NCBI RefSeq assembly: GCF_019048845.1
Contig: NZ_CP077425.1
Span: 310,001-374,000, forward strand
Source of the DNA: Vibrio mimicus
GTDB taxonomy: Bacteria; Pseudomonadota; Gammaproteobacteria; Enterobacterales; Vibrionaceae
DNA: 64,000 nucleotides
Reading direction: 5' to 3'
Part shown: positions 9,150 to 18,512 of the stretch, piece after piece
How positions within the stretch are numbered: position 1 is the stretch's first letter
Layout of the letters: the number at the start of each line of letters is the position of its first letter
Position numbers and translations under genes: made by a program
Notes under the pieces: generated by a model
The model's input: only the letters and a program-made list of their open reading frames with translations
Databases searched by the model: none
Told to the model about the DNA's origin: nothing

Positions 9150-9665
9150 ATGAGCAAGATCATCCACCAATGGAAAAGCATCGCTTTAGTCGAGGAAGAG
9201 GTTTTGCTTCCTAATGGTCATTCGGTGACTCACACCACCATAGCCCATCCCGGAGCCGCCGTGATTCTACCGATCACGGAACAGGGAGAGATTGTGGTGA
9301 TTCGCCAGTTTCGCCCTTCTCTCAAAAAATGGTTGATTGAGCTACCGGCAGGAACCATTGAACACACTGAACTTCCATTAACCTGTGCGCAACGAGAACT
9401 GGAAGAAGAAACTGGATTTAGTGCTCAACAGTTTATCGACCTCGGTCAAGTAACACCCCTCGCGGGATTCTGCGATGAGATTCAGTATCTCTTTGTTGCC
9501 AAAACGCTAAGTAAAACTGCCCGCTATTCTTGTGATGAGGACGAAGTGATTGAAGTCCAACTTCTTACCCCACAAGAATTGGAGCGAAAAATTATTGCGG
9601 GCGAGATTACTGACTCAAAAACCATTGCTTGTTTAAGTAAAGCCAAACTTTGTGGATATTTGTAG
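9150..9665 (+). CDS. Nudix hydrolase, ADP-ribose pyrophosphatase-like
   Basis: This 171-residue protein has a complete Nudix box at residues 68-90 (G-x5-E-x7-R-E-L-x-E-E-x-G-F). The upstream P-G-A-A-V-I-L-P and R-Q-F-R-P motifs are typical of ADP-sugar hydrolases of the NudF/NudE type. It would hydrolyse a nucleoside diphosphate derivative with Mg2+. The ltaE gene starts 8 nt after its stop, so the two are cotranscribed. No link between the two activities is obvious. Confidence 0.85.
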   Translation: MSKIIHQWKSIALVEEEVLLPNGHSVTHTTIAHPGAAVILPITEQGEIVVIRQFRPSLKKWLIELPAGTIEHTELPLTCAQRELEEETGFSAQQFIDLGQVTPLAGFCDEIQYLFVAKTLSKTARYSCDEDEVIEVQLLTPQELERKIIAGEITDSKTIACLSKAKLCGYL

Positions 9666-9673
9666 GAGAAAAG

Positions 9674-10681
9674 ATGGACTTTCGTTCGGATACAGTAACC
9701 CAACCTACCGAAGCTATGCGTCTCGCCATGGCGCACGCCCCTGTCGGCGATGATGTGTATGGTGATGACCCAACGGTAAATGAGTTAGAACAATGGGCAG
9801 CCAAACGCCACGGGTTTGAAGCTGCACTGTTTACCACCTCAGGTACTCAAGCCAACTTGTTAGGCTTGCTTGCTCACTGTGAGCGAGGAGATGAATACCT
9901 ATGTGGCCAGCAAGCGCATAACTATCGCTACGAAGCCGGTGGTGCCGCGGTATTAGGTTCGATCCAGCCTCAACCGATCGACAACGAGCCAGATGGCACC
10001 CTCGATTTGGCAAAACTTCAAGCCGCTATAAAGCCGAATGACGCACATTTTGCCCGCACCAAATTGCTCAGTTTAGAAAACACCATTAATGGCAAAGTGC
10101 TTCCGCTCAGCTATTTAGCGAAGGCGCGGGAATTCGTTAATCAACATGGGCTGCAACTGCACCTTGATGGCGCTCGCGTGTACAACGCTGCTGTTGCACT
10201 GGATGTGGATGTCAAAGAGATCGCACAATACTTTGATTCAATGACGGTATGCCTATCCAAAGGTTTGGCCGCGCCTGTCGGTTCATTGTTACTCGGCTCC
10301 CACGATTTTATCGCCAAAGCCAGACGCTGGCGCAAAATGGTGGGTGGTGGCATGCGCCAAGCAGGTATTTTGGCCGCCGCAGGGAAATTAGCGCTGACCG
10401 AGCAAGTCGCTCAGCTCAAAACTGATCACGATAATGCTCGCTATCTTGCCGAAGCTCTCAATGCTCTGCCGGGGTTCTCCGTCAACACTGAGTGGGTACA
10501 AACCAATATTGTGTTTGCCAAACTGGAAGTCTCCGTTGATATCGCGGCCATTGCGGCGACACTGCGCCAAGACGACATTATCATCACTCCGGGAAATCCC
10601 TTACGTTTGGTGACGCATAAAGACATCTCTCGTCATGACATCGAAACACTACTCGCGAAGCTGAAAGCTATCTTGGTTTAA
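9674..10681 (+). CDS. ltaE: Low-specificity L-threonine aldolase
   Basis: This 335-residue PLP enzyme of the beta-eliminating lyase fold cleaves threonine or allo-threonine to glycine and acetaldehyde. It opens with the family's M-D-F-R-S-D-T-V-T. Other visible features are H82 (stacks on PLP), D165 in H-L-D-G-A-R and the PLP lysine K196 in [12 protein letters not shown]. The start has AGGAG 5 nt upstream. The ORF continues eight codons upstream of it into the nudix gene but lacks a better start. Confidence 0.93.
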   Translation: MDFRSDTVTQPTEAMRLAMAHAPVGDDVYGDDPTVNELEQWAAKRHGFEAALFTTSGTQANLLGLLAHCERGDEYLCGQQAHNYRYEAGGAAVLGSIQPQPIDNEPDGTLDLAKLQAAIKPNDAHFARTKLLSLENTINGKVLPLSYLAKAREFVNQHGLQLHLDGARVYNAAVALDVDVKEIAQYFDSMTVCLSKGLAAPVGSLLLGSHDFIAKARRWRKMVGGGMRQAGILAAAGKLALTEQVAQLKTDHDNARYLAEALNALPGFSVNTEWVQTNIVFAKLEVSVDIAAIAATLRQDDIIITPGNPLRLVTHKDISRHDIETLLAKLKAILV

Positions 10682-10746
10682 AGCACCACTGACCAACGAG
10701 CACGATTCGATCGCAAAGTGATCTAATCTCATCAAACATCATCTTG

Positions 10747-10767
10747 AGCTTCCCCTTAGGGGAAGCT
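10747..10767 (+). terminator. Hairpin after ltaE
   Basis: This is a 9-bp perfect inverted repeat (AGCTTCCCC/GGGGAAGCT) with a TTA loop, followed by a short TTTA tail. It lies 65 nt after ltaE and before the cytochrome gene. It is a probable terminator, although the U-run is weak. Confidence 0.6.
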
Positions 10768-10813
10768 TTACACTCCGCACTAATTAATCCGCCCTCTCGT
10801 TTGGAGCTTAACG

Positions 10814-11122
10814 ATGCGCCTTATTTTCCCTTTGCTTTGCTTATCCATCATTTCAACTCCGCTGCTTGCCAGTGGCGATCCTGTGCTTGGCCAACAAAAA
10901 GCGCCAAGTTGCGTTTTTTGTCACGGCAGCAATGGCAAAGCAACCCAACCTAGTTACCCCAATCTAAACAATCAAAATGAGCTATACCTCTATAACGCCA
11001 TGAAAGCCTACCAAAATGGGGAAAAAACAGGCCCTATGGCGGAAATGATGAAAGCCCAACTACAACGCCTCAATGATCAAGATTTGCGCGATGTTGCCGC
11101 ATTTTATGCTTCGCAGCCTTAA
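10814..11122 (+). CDS. Small class I cytochrome c, periplasmic
   Basis: This 102-residue protein has a signal peptide (cleavage near L-L-A-S, residue 20). A single haem-binding motif C-V-F-C-H lies at 33-37, and M75 or a neighbouring methionine (78/79) can be the distal ligand. Size and fold match the cytochrome c553/c4-half group (c5/NirC-like), which carries single electrons in the periplasm. It is monocistronic by its spacing. The electron partner is unknown. Confidence 0.88.
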   Translation: MRLIFPLLCLSIISTPLLASGDPVLGQQKAPSCVFCHGSNGKATQPSYPNLNNQNELYLYNAMKAYQNGEKTGPMAEMMKAQLQRLNDQDLRDVAAFYASQP

Positions 11123-11222
11123 AACAAACCGAGGTTATGCATCTTTTTATGCTCTACGCGATGAAAAAGATTCGAAAATCTGGTAAAAGATGGGCGAGTT
11201 CCAAGCAAGCCAACATTAAGCA

Positions 11223-11981
11223 ATGACAGAAAAAAGACAAGGGCGTCGCAGTGCGCAAGATGCCCAAAAAACCCGCTACCTTATTTTAACGATCGCCGCT
11301 GAGCTATTTTGTGAGCTCGGGTATTCGCGTGTTTCACTACGTAACATCAGTGAGAAAGCGGGAGTGTCCCACAGTTTGATTCGCCATCACTTCGGCAGTA
11401 AAGAAAAAATTTGGCATAGCATCAGTGATGGGCTACACGCCTATACCGTGCACTACATGCAGAAAATATTGGCCGAAATTCCTGCCAATACTCCCGTGAA
11501 TATTAAACTCTACCAGTTCATCATGCGTTTATTAGCGCATGGTTTGGTTGTTAAACAGCCAATCCAACTGATCGCCGATGCGGTTCGTCAAGAGGATAAA
11601 TTGTTTGATTACTTTCTCGATACCGCAGGTGAAATCCAAGTTTTGATTGAGTCGCTTGCTGCTGACTACAATCAACAATTTCCCCAAAGTCCGATTAAGG
11701 TTTGGGAAATCAAATGGCAAATGATCATGTATACGCACAGTGCTGCGAGTTTAACGCCTTTTTTGCGGGAAACTTGGTGCGATGAAACCCAAGAGATCAA
11801 TGAATGCTTGCTTCGACATTGGCAGCTGTTTAACCAATTGATGGTAGTGAAATTTAATATTGAAGACCCCTTCATCATGCGCCCTCAATCCGTGCGGGAG
11901 TTGGTATACCAGATCTGCCATGATTGGCGTGATTTCCAAACCGATACCGACCTTCTCCCTTTACAAAATAAGGCGCTTTAA
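11223..11981 (+). CDS. TetR/AcrR-family regulator
   Basis: This 252-residue protein has a TetR-type N-terminal helix-turn-helix at about residues 20-65 (I-L-T-I-A-A-E-L-F through V-S-L-R-N-I-S-E-K-A-G-V-S and I-R-H-H-F-G-S-K-E). The C-terminal ligand domain is unlike named subfamilies, with a long tail of about 40 residues. There is no clear divergent target, so its regulon is not apparent. The stop codon lies in the loop of the following terminator. Confidence 0.88.
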   Translation: MTEKRQGRRSAQDAQKTRYLILTIAAELFCELGYSRVSLRNISEKAGVSHSLIRHHFGSKEKIWHSISDGLHAYTVHYMQKILAEIPANTPVNIKLYQFIMRLLAHGLVVKQPIQLIADAVRQEDKLFDYFLDTAGEIQVLIESLAADYNQQFPQSPIKVWEIKWQMIMYTHSAASLTPFLRETWCDETQEINECLLRHWQLFNQLMVVKFNIEDPFIMRPQSVRELVYQICHDWRDFQTDTDLLPLQNKAL

Positions 11982-11992
11982 GCGCCTTATTT
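11967..11992. terminator. Rho-independent terminator between tetR-type gene and rhlE-like gene
   Basis: An 11-bp stem (AATAAGGCGCT/AGCGCCTTATT) has its loop formed by the TAA stop codon region of the TetR gene, and is flanked by A and T tracts. It overlaps the 3' end of that gene. Confidence 0.8.
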
Positions 11993-12096
11993 ATTCAGTG
12001 AAATTCAAACCGCTTAGCGGTGATCTCAACCCCTTTGCCATTACAGGCAGGAAGACCTACCAACAAACAACAAGTTTGGATGTCATCATGACTTTG

Positions 12097-13362
12097 CTAT
12101 TTTCGTTTACCACGCTGAGCGTGAATCTTAAGCTGGGCTTTCATTTTGCGCTTTTCTGCCGAACGCCCACTAGAGCGGCGCGGTGAATTTTCCTCACGAA
12201 CTTCTGGGCTTGGCTCAAAACCTTTCAACCATTCTTGTGGAAGACGCGTGTTCAGTAGACGTTCAATTGCTTCCAATTGTGGTGTTTCATCGTGTGACAG
12301 CAGAGAAACCGCCAAACCGGCTAACCCTGCGCGGCCAGTACGCCCGATACGGTGCACATAATCTTCCGCTTTAAACGGCATGTCATAGTTCACCACTTGC
12401 TCAAGCTGGGCAATGTCTAACCCACGTGCCGCCACATCAGTGGCAATCAAAGCACGGACTTTACCCGCTTTGAAGTCATCCAGTGCTTTTTGGCGTGCTC
12501 CTTGGCTTTTATCGCCGTTAATCGACACCGCTTTGATGCCATCCAACTTCAGCTCTTCAGCAAGCGCATCGCTGCCTTGACGTGTTTTGGTAAACACCAA
12601 AACTTGTTGCCAGTTTTTAGAACCAATCAAATAAGACAACAGTTCGCGCTTACGCTTTTTATCCACCGGATAAACCATCTGTTGAACCGTTTCTGCCGTG
12701 GAATTCGATGGCGTCACTTGCACTTCGACCGGATCACGCATAATGCGATAAGCCACCGCTTTGATTTTGCTATCAAACGTTGCAGAGAAAAACAGCGTTT
12801 GACGCAGTGGCGATAAACGGCGCAGCACACGCTGGAGATCCGGCATAAAGCCCATGTCGAGCATACGATCCGCTTCATCGAGTACCAAAACTTCAACTTT
12901 GCCCAAAAACAGCGATTTCACATGGGCGTGATCGAGCAAACGACCCGGTGTCGCAATCAAAATATCCACACCACCACGCAAATGGTTAAGCTGAACCTTC
13001 ATACTCGTACCACCATAAACGGCCACGATCTTAAGTTCAGTCCCTTTTGCGTAAGCTTGCATGCTATCCAACACTTGCTGGGCTAACTCACGAGTTGGCA
13101 CTAGCACTAACGCGCGGATCTCTTTGCTGTTTTCTTCCCGCACCCAAGGTTGTTCAATAAATCGTTGGATCAAGGGCAGACCAAACGCTGCCGTTTTTCC
13201 CGTTCCGGTTTGCGCACCTGCCAACACATCCCGTCCTTGCAATACATGAGGAATCGCTTGCTGCTGGATTGGAGTGGGATTGACGATCCCCAGATCGCTC
13301 AACGTATTCAGCAAATGAGGATCTAAGCCGAGTTGCGAAAAAGTGATGGGGGTTTCTGACAT
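12097..13362 (-). CDS. DEAD-box RNA helicase, RhlE-like
   Basis: This 421-residue ATP-dependent RNA helicase has motif Q (P-T-P-I-Q-Q-Q), motif I A-Q-T-G-T-G-K-T at 50-57, motif II D-E-A-D at 162-165, motif III S-A-T and motif VI H-R-I-G-R-T-G-R. The C-terminal tail of about 40 residues is basic and Arg/Lys-rich, consistent with RNA binding in ribosome assembly or RNA decay. It differs clearly from the longer DeaD encoded further along. RhlE is the best guess among DEAD paralogues. Confidence 0.88.
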   Translation of the reverse strand: MSETPITFSQLGLDPHLLNTLSDLGIVNPTPIQQQAIPHVLQGRDVLAGAQTGTGKTAAFGLPLIQRFIEQPWVREENSKEIRALVLVPTRELAQQVLDSMQAYAKGTELKIVAVYGGTSMKVQLNHLRGGVDILIATPGRLLDHAHVKSLFLGKVEVLVLDEADRMLDMGFMPDLQRVLRRLSPLRQTLFFSATFDSKIKAVAYRIMRDPVEVQVTPSNSTAETVQQMVYPVDKKRKRELLSYLIGSKNWQQVLVFTKTRQGSDALAEELKLDGIKAVSINGDKSQGARQKALDDFKAGKVRALIATDVAARGLDIAQLEQVVNYDMPFKAEDYVHRIGRTGRAGLAGLAVSLLSHDETPQLEAIERLLNTRLPQEWLKGFEPSPEVREENSPRRSSGRSAEKRKMKAQLKIHAQRGKRK

Positions 13363-13399
13363 GTCGCGTACCTAATGAACTTTTGGGGCGCGGATTGTA

Positions 13400-13981
13400 T
13401 CAAAGTGTACGGCGTTTGGCTTTCTCTAAAACATCAGGATAAAGCGCATCAAACAGCGCTTGTAACTCGGTGTAATTTTCCTCAAGTGCCGCCGCGCAGT
13501 GGACCAAAGGCTGCATCCGCTCACTGCGCAGAGCCATTCGGCTAAGCGCATAACGAATATTGGCAAATTCTGCATACGATTCAAGCCATTGGCCTTGCCA
13601 CATGGCTTGATTCACGCGCACAAAACGCTCCGGTAACGCCTGTGTACTTTCTGCGGTAATGCCCTGTTGTGCGTGAGTTAGAAATTGCGCTAAAGGCTCA
13701 ACATGCCAACTCGACCAAGTATTGACTAAGCAGTGATCCCAAAACAGATCCAAAGCAATCGGAGCAAAGCGTTGCAATGGTGAGGGAAATAAGTGTTTAG
13801 CGGCTTTCATCACTGGGTGGCTATCGGTGTAGGCATCAACCCAGCGATGTAAACGGATACCTTGCACCACATTCTGCGGATACTGAATTGTCGGATCACC
13901 TTTGACAAAATCACCCAGTAAATTGCCTAGCAAACTACTTTCGCAGTGATGGGCAATGTGCAGATGGGCAAGAAAATTCAT
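13400..13981 (-). CDS. acpH: Acyl carrier protein phosphodiesterase
   Basis: The protein is 193 residues from M-N-F-L-A-H-L-H-I-A-H, an opening that matches E. coli AcpH. AcpH is a Mn-dependent HD-type enzyme that removes phosphopantetheine from ACP. Conserved features include G-N-L-L-G-D-F-V-K-G, H-R-W-V-D (metal ligands) and D-L-F-W-D-H. Four more codons upstream are open (start M-T-L-H), but the family start was preferred. A small ORF lies 39 nt upstream on the same strand and is probably in the same transcript. Confidence 0.88.
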   Translation of the reverse strand: MNFLAHLHIAHHCESSLLGNLLGDFVKGDPTIQYPQNVVQGIRLHRWVDAYTDSHPVMKAAKHLFPSPLQRFAPIALDLFWDHCLVNTWSSWHVEPLAQFLTHAQQGITAESTQALPERFVRVNQAMWQGQWLESYAEFANIRYALSRMALRSERMQPLVHCAAALEENYTELQALFDALYPDVLEKAKRRTL

Positions 13982-14020
13982 ATGAAGTGTCACATTCGGC
14001 TTTAAACCGAAGTGGGGAGA

Positions 14021-14140
14021 TTATGCAGGTGAAACGTCTGACGACTCTTGTTGTTCTGTTTGGTAACCGCTTAGCGTAATACCAATCTCCATTGCATCAA
14101 GTAGTTCTAGACATTCATCATTATGGCTGTGGTCACTCAT
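14021..14140 (-). CDS. Small protein of 39 residues upstream of acpH
   Basis: This is a short ORF with a near-perfect GGAGG ribosome-binding site 6 nt before its ATG. The product starts M-S-D-H-S-H-N-D-E-C-L-E-L-L and is acidic (many D/E, few K/R), with one Cys and two His near the N-terminus. No membrane segment is present. I do not recognise it. The strong Shine-Dalgarno and its position in the acpH transcript argue that it is translated. It could be a real small protein or a leader ORF influencing acpH translation. Confidence 0.6.
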   Translation of the reverse strand: MSDHSHNDECLELLDAMEIGITLSGYQTEQQESSDVSPA

Positions 14141-14292
14141 GGTTGACCTCCTTAGTTAACGCTTTTTTATCCTTTTAACCGTTTCTGATGAAGGTTTTAT
14201 GACAACTCCTTCCAAAAACGCTTCTAAGGTTTACCACACTCATCGCGAACTACCAAGGTTTCTTTCAGCCCATAACTCTCACCCACCATAAG

Positions 14293-14332
14293 TGTAAACA
14301 TTAAATTACACTGTCGGGTTTAAATTTTTACA
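14293..14332 (+). promoter_or_regulatory. Candidate TyrR boxes upstream of tyrP
   Basis: TGTAAA-N6-ATTACA at 14293-14310 matches the TyrR consensus TGTAAA-N6-TTTACA at 11 of 12 positions. A half-matching second site ending TTTACA lies at 14327-14332, 22 bp away centre to centre, like the strong/weak pair at E. coli tyrP. The rest of the 320-bp gap before tyrP is AT-rich, with no other gene seen. Confidence 0.6.
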
Positions 14333-14460
14333 AACTGATTGACGCAAATGGAAAGCTTCTACAGAATAGCCAAAAACTAGCGAAACAAGATTAAACACTG
14401 ATTAAACTTCGCACAAACCACTAAACACAACATCACATAACGTACAAAAGAGTTTACAAA

Positions 14461-15663
14461 ATGGCACAATCAAAGCTTTTAGGCAGTACTTTGATTATCG
14501 CGGGCACCACGATTGGTGCAGGAATGCTAGCTCTGCCTCTGGCTTCCGCAGGTATCGGTTTCTCTACATCATTAATCATTATGCTGGGCTTGTGGATGCT
14601 GATGGCATTTACCGCACTGTTGATGGTGGAAATCCACCAGTACGCAGAAAAAGAAGCCACCTTGCATACTCTTGCTAAGCAAATCTTAGGTGATAAAGGC
14701 AAATGGGTAGCCACTTTTGCCATGCTGTTTCTGTTTTACTCACTCTGTGCGGCCTACATTGCGGGTGGTGGTGCCCAATTTACCCAACGCATTTCTGATT
14801 TCACTGGCGTTGCGGTAGAAGGTTCAAGTGGTACTTTGTTGTTTACCCTGATTGTCGCCTTAGTCGTTACCATTGGTACTGGCACCGTGGATCGCGTTAA
14901 CCGCGTTTTGTTTGCAGGGAAAATGATTGCGATGGTGGCAGTGCTGTTCTTCCTCGCTCCTAATGTTTCTCACTCTTACCTGCTGAGTATGCCGATTGAG
15001 CAAGGTTTGGTAGTTGCGGCAATTCCGGTTATTTTCACGTCTTTTGGTTTCCACGGCAGCATTCCTGCCATTGTGAATTACTTAGATGGCGATACCCCTG
15101 CCCTGCGCAAAGCAATTCTCATTGGTTCTGCGATTCCACTCGTGATCTACATTTTTTGGCAACTGGTGACACTCGGTGTAGTAAGCCAATCAGCCCTACT
15201 CGACAACATGGGTTTAACCGCGCTGATCGGTGTACTATCGACCACGGTTCATCAGTCCAACCTAAGCAATATCATTGGCGTGTTCGCGGATCTGGCTCTG
15301 CTGACTTCCTTTTTAGGCGTAAGCTTAGGCTTGTTTGAATTTATGGGTGACTCTCTGCGTAACAAACAAGGCAAAATGAACCGCCCTCTGGCTTCTGTCG
15401 TCACCTTTTTACCACCACTGAACTTTGCGCTGTTCTACCCACAAGGTTTCATTATGGCACTGGGTTACGCGGCGATTGCGCTCGCCATTCTGGCCATCTT
15501 TTTACCTTTGGTGATGGTAGTGAAAGTACGTACTCAAGCCACTAACCAACATTACCAAGTGATGGGTGGAAATATCGCACTCATGGTGACAGGATTGATT
15601 GGATTTTTGATCATTGGTGCTCAAATCTTTATTACGCTTGGTGTGCTACCCGCTCTGGGCTAA
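14461..15663 (+). CDS. tyrP: Tyrosine-specific transporter TyrP
   Basis: This 400-residue inner-membrane protein of the hydroxy/aromatic amino acid permease family (HAAAP) has about 11 hydrophobic helices. The N-terminal G-T-T-I-G-A-G-M-L-A-L-P motif is shared by TyrP, Mtr and TnaB. It should import tyrosine with the proton gradient. The upstream TyrR-like box supports tyrosine rather than tryptophan as substrate. It ends at a strong terminator shared with convergent galE. Confidence 0.88.
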   Translation: MAQSKLLGSTLIIAGTTIGAGMLALPLASAGIGFSTSLIIMLGLWMLMAFTALLMVEIHQYAEKEATLHTLAKQILGDKGKWVATFAMLFLFYSLCAAYIAGGGAQFTQRISDFTGVAVEGSSGTLLFTLIVALVVTIGTGTVDRVNRVLFAGKMIAMVAVLFFLAPNVSHSYLLSMPIEQGLVVAAIPVIFTSFGFHGSIPAIVNYLDGDTPALRKAILIGSAIPLVIYIFWQLVTLGVVSQSALLDNMGLTALIGVLSTTVHQSNLSNIIGVFADLALLTSFLGVSLGLFEFMGDSLRNKQGKMNRPLASVVTFLPPLNFALFYPQGFIMALGYAAIALAILAIFLPLVMVVKVRTQATNQHYQVMGGNIALMVTGLIGFLIIGAQIFITLGVLPALG

Positions 15664-15694
15664 GCAAAACCCGTCACTCGTAACCTGTAACCCA

Positions 15695-15733
15695 ATACAA
15701 CAACGCCCATCAATTCGATGGGCGTTGTTGTAT
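15695..15733. terminator. Bidirectional terminator between tyrP and galE
   Basis: A 17-bp perfect stem (15695-15711 with 15717-15733) closes a 5-nt loop between the convergent genes. The A- and T-containing ends suit termination in both directions. Confidence 0.8.
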
Positions 15734-15765
15734 CAAACCATGATGCTAATGCACATTCTGGGTGC

Positions 15766-16782
15766 TTACGCTTCCGGATAACCTTGTGGGTTATTGGACT
15801 GCCAACGCCAAGTATCTTGAGTCATCTCATCGAGAGTACGAGTTGCTTTCCAGCCAAGATCTTGTGCAGCTTTACTTGGGTCTGCCCAGCACTCAGCAAT
15901 GTCACCTGGGCGACGATCTACAATACGGTAAGGCACTTCACAGCCAGAGGCAGCTTCAAACGCTTTCACCATTTCTAAAACGCTGTAACCATTACCTGTA
16001 CCGAGGTTGTAAATGTGCAAACCCGCTCGGGAACCTACTTTATCTAGTGCAGCAATATGACCATCCGCCAGATCCATCACATGAATATAGTCACGCACAC
16101 CCGTGCCATCTTTGGTTGGATAATCATTTCCAAACACAGACAGAAACTCACGACGCCCTACCGCCACTTGCGAGACAAACGGCATCAGGTTATTGGGGAT
16201 ACCTTGTGGGTCTTCGCCAAGCTCGCCTGATGGATGAGAGCCCACTGGGTTAAAGTAACGCAGTAACGTAATGCTCCAATCAGGATTGGCTTTTTGGAAG
16301 TCGGTTAAACACTCTTCGACCATCAACTTGCTGCGGCCGTATGGGTTGGTCGCACTGGTCGGGAAGGATTCCGTAATTGGCACCGAAGCCGGATCGCCAT
16401 ACACAGTGGCTGATGAACTGAACACCAGCGATTTGACACCCGCTTCACGCATAGCGGCCACCAGCACTAAAGTACCGTTGACGTTGTTGTCATAATACTC
16501 AAGCGGTTTTTGCACTGATTCACCCACGGCTTTTAAGCCGGCAAAATGCACCACAGCTTCAATGTGGTGCTGCTTCATCAGCTCAACCAACAAGGCTTGA
16601 TCACGAATATCGCCTTGCACAAACAACGGACGAACACCAGCCACTTTTTCAATACGTCCTAGCACTGTCGATTTGCTGTTGTAGAGATTATCGAGGATCA
16701 CTGGAGTCATGCCCGCTTGGATCATCTGAATACAGGTGTGACTACCGATATATCCCATGCCACCTGTCACTAATACTTTCAT
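15766..16782 (-). CDS. galE: UDP-glucose 4-epimerase
   Basis: This 338-residue short-chain dehydrogenase-fold epimerase interconverts UDP-glucose and UDP-galactose. The NAD motif G-G-M-G-Y-I-G lies at about 7-13, with the catalytic S124 (S-S-S-A-T-V-Y-G), Y148 and K152 (Y-G-R-S-K). The start has AAGGAGG 8 nt upstream. The frame is open 19 codons beyond, without a ribosome site. No other Leloir genes are adjacent, so it probably serves surface polysaccharide supply as well as galactose use. Confidence 0.95.
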   Translation of the reverse strand: MKVLVTGGMGYIGSHTCIQMIQAGMTPVILDNLYNSKSTVLGRIEKVAGVRPLFVQGDIRDQALLVELMKQHHIEAVVHFAGLKAVGESVQKPLEYYDNNVNGTLVLVAAMREAGVKSLVFSSSATVYGDPASVPITESFPTSATNPYGRSKLMVEECLTDFQKANPDWSITLLRYFNPVGSHPSGELGEDPQGIPNNLMPFVSQVAVGRREFLSVFGNDYPTKDGTGVRDYIHVMDLADGHIAALDKVGSRAGLHIYNLGTGNGYSVLEMVKAFEAASGCEVPYRIVDRRPGDIAECWADPSKAAQDLGWKATRTLDEMTQDTWRWQSNNPQGYPEA

Positions 16783-17054
16783 GCCTAGCCTCCTTATTTT
16801 TCGGCGATTGTAACGGCATTTTACGCTTCGCCAAAGCACTGATGTCTCTAGATATATAAAATAGGCTGCACTATACCTGAAGAAACCGCTTCAGATTTGA
16901 GATCTTCCCTAGAGTTGCGTGCAACGTTGCGGAGCATTTAACAAAAACCATTTATTACCAACAGAAAAATGAACGTTAAGCGGTGAAATTCGGCTGACGA
17001 AATCTCGCTTTTTCGCTACCTTAACGCACAGAATTGAAAGAAGGATGTACAACA

Positions 17055-17795
17055 GTGAGTAAACGGACGATTCAACTCAATTGCGATATGGGTGAAAGCT
17101 TCGGTATTTGGACTATGGGAGCCGATGAAGACGTGATACCTTGGATTGACATGGCCAACATTGCTTGCGGTTTTCACGCCTCGGATCCTCATGTTATGAG
17201 CCGCACAATAGATTTGGCGCTGGAGCATAAAGTGATGATCGGAGCTCATCCTAGCTACCCTGATTTGCAAGGTTTTGGTCGTCGTTCGCTGGCAATGAGC
17301 GAACAAGAAATCAGTGAAATCATTCTTTATCAGGTGGGAGCACTGAAAGCGCTGTGTGAAAGTAAAAATGGTCAGTTGAGTTACGTTAAGCCTCATGGCG
17401 CGCTGTATAACGACATGATGAGCGATCCCAGTATCTTTCGTGCGGTGGTCGATGCGGTTTCCTGTTTTAATTTGCCCTTGATGGTGCTCGCTTCTGCCAA
17501 TAACCAAGACTATCTCGATATTGCCGATCGCTTTGATGTACCACTGCTGTTTGAAGCCTTTGCCGATCGTACTTATCTCGCGAATGGAAAGCTCACACCA
17601 CGCTCGCAACCGAATGCGGTTCTAACGACTGATGAAGATATTTTGAGCCAAGTGCGGCAAATCGCTCGCTACGGTAAAGTCACCAGTTCAGATGGTTTTG
17701 TGATCCCGATTGAAGCCGATACCTTATGTGTACACGGAGATAATCCAAATTCGATTGCTTTGATCGCGCGAATTCGTGCGGCCTTGGATGAATAA
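17055..17795 (+). CDS. pxpA: 5-oxoprolinase subunit PxpA (LamB/YcsF family)
   Basis: This 246-residue protein starts at GTG with AAGGA 9 nt upstream. It opens with the family's I-Q-L-N-C-D-M-G-E-S-F and contains C-G-F-H-A-S-D-P, I-G-A-H-P-S-Y-P-D and K-P-H-G-A-L-Y-N. Together with PxpB and PxpC it cleaves 5-oxoproline to glutamate using ATP, removing a damage product of glutamine and glutamate. The three genes are consecutive with 3- and 9-nt gaps, so they are one operon. Confidence 0.92.
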   Translation: MSKRTIQLNCDMGESFGIWTMGADEDVIPWIDMANIACGFHASDPHVMSRTIDLALEHKVMIGAHPSYPDLQGFGRRSLAMSEQEISEIILYQVGALKALCESKNGQLSYVKPHGALYNDMMSDPSIFRAVVDAVSCFNLPLMVLASANNQDYLDIADRFDVPLLFEAFADRTYLANGKLTPRSQPNAVLTTDEDILSQVRQIARYGKVTSSDGFVIPIEADTLCVHGDNPNSIALIARIRAALDE

Positions 17796-17798
17796 AGC

Positions 17799-18503
17799 AT
17801 GTCCATCCCATTTGAGATTGAACCGATTGCCGAAGGCAGTTTACTGGTGCGCTTTCAACACCCGGCCAGTGCAACTTTAGCGATTCATACCGGCGAATGT
17901 GCTCGTGACATCATGCAGAATTTTGCGCATGGACTGATCAATGTCACGCCTTCCTACACCACTTTGCTGATTGACTACCTTCCCTATCGTTTAACACAAC
18001 ATGAACTGATTATTCAGCTGACTTCGCTGTTAAACCAACCTCGGCAGGCGAATCAAACCAACGCAAATATCATTGAGTTGCCCGTTTACTACCATCCCGA
18101 TGTGGGGCCAGATCTCATTCGCTATCAAGAGCAAGGGCTTTCATTACACGAGGTTATCCAATTACATACTTCTGTGACCTACACCGTATGCGCGATTGGT
18201 TTTGCACCGGGTTTTGCCTTTATGACTGAAGTGGCTGAACCGCTACACCGACCTAGACGTGCCACGCCGCGTTTGATGCTACCAAAAGGCAGCGTGGGCA
18301 TTGCCGAGAATCAGACCGCGATTTACCCCAATACCTCACCGGGAGGTTGGAATATTATCGGTAACTGTCCGGTGAATTTGTTTAACCCTAACCAAACACC
18401 AATGTCGCCATGGCAAATTGGCTCCCAAGTGCGATTTCGTTCCATTGAGCGAGAGGAGTTTGTTCAGTTAGACGGCGTCATTCAGCCACAACGTTTTCAG
18501 TAA
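17799..18503 (+). CDS. pxpB: 5-oxoprolinase subunit PxpB (KipI family)
   Basis: This 234-residue AHS1-type protein has the cyclophilin-like fold motif G-F-A-P-G-F-A-F-M and the P-R-R-A-T-P-R-L-M loop. It is related to Bacillus KipI, but in this gene order it is the oxoprolinase subunit, forming a complex with PxpC. Confidence 0.92.
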   Translation: MSIPFEIEPIAEGSLLVRFQHPASATLAIHTGECARDIMQNFAHGLINVTPSYTTLLIDYLPYRLTQHELIIQLTSLLNQPRQANQTNANIIELPVYYHPDVGPDLIRYQEQGLSLHEVIQLHTSVTYTVCAIGFAPGFAFMTEVAEPLHRPRRATPRLMLPKGSVGIAENQTAIYPNTSPGGWNIIGNCPVNLFNPNQTPMSPWQIGSQVRFRSIEREEFVQLDGVIQPQRFQ

Positions 18504-18512
18504 GGAAGAAAG

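Noticed and set aside
17016..17609. 197-codon minus-strand ORF opposite pxpA
   Set aside because: pxpA has all family motifs on the plus strand; the opposite frame has no recognisable domain or ribosome site.
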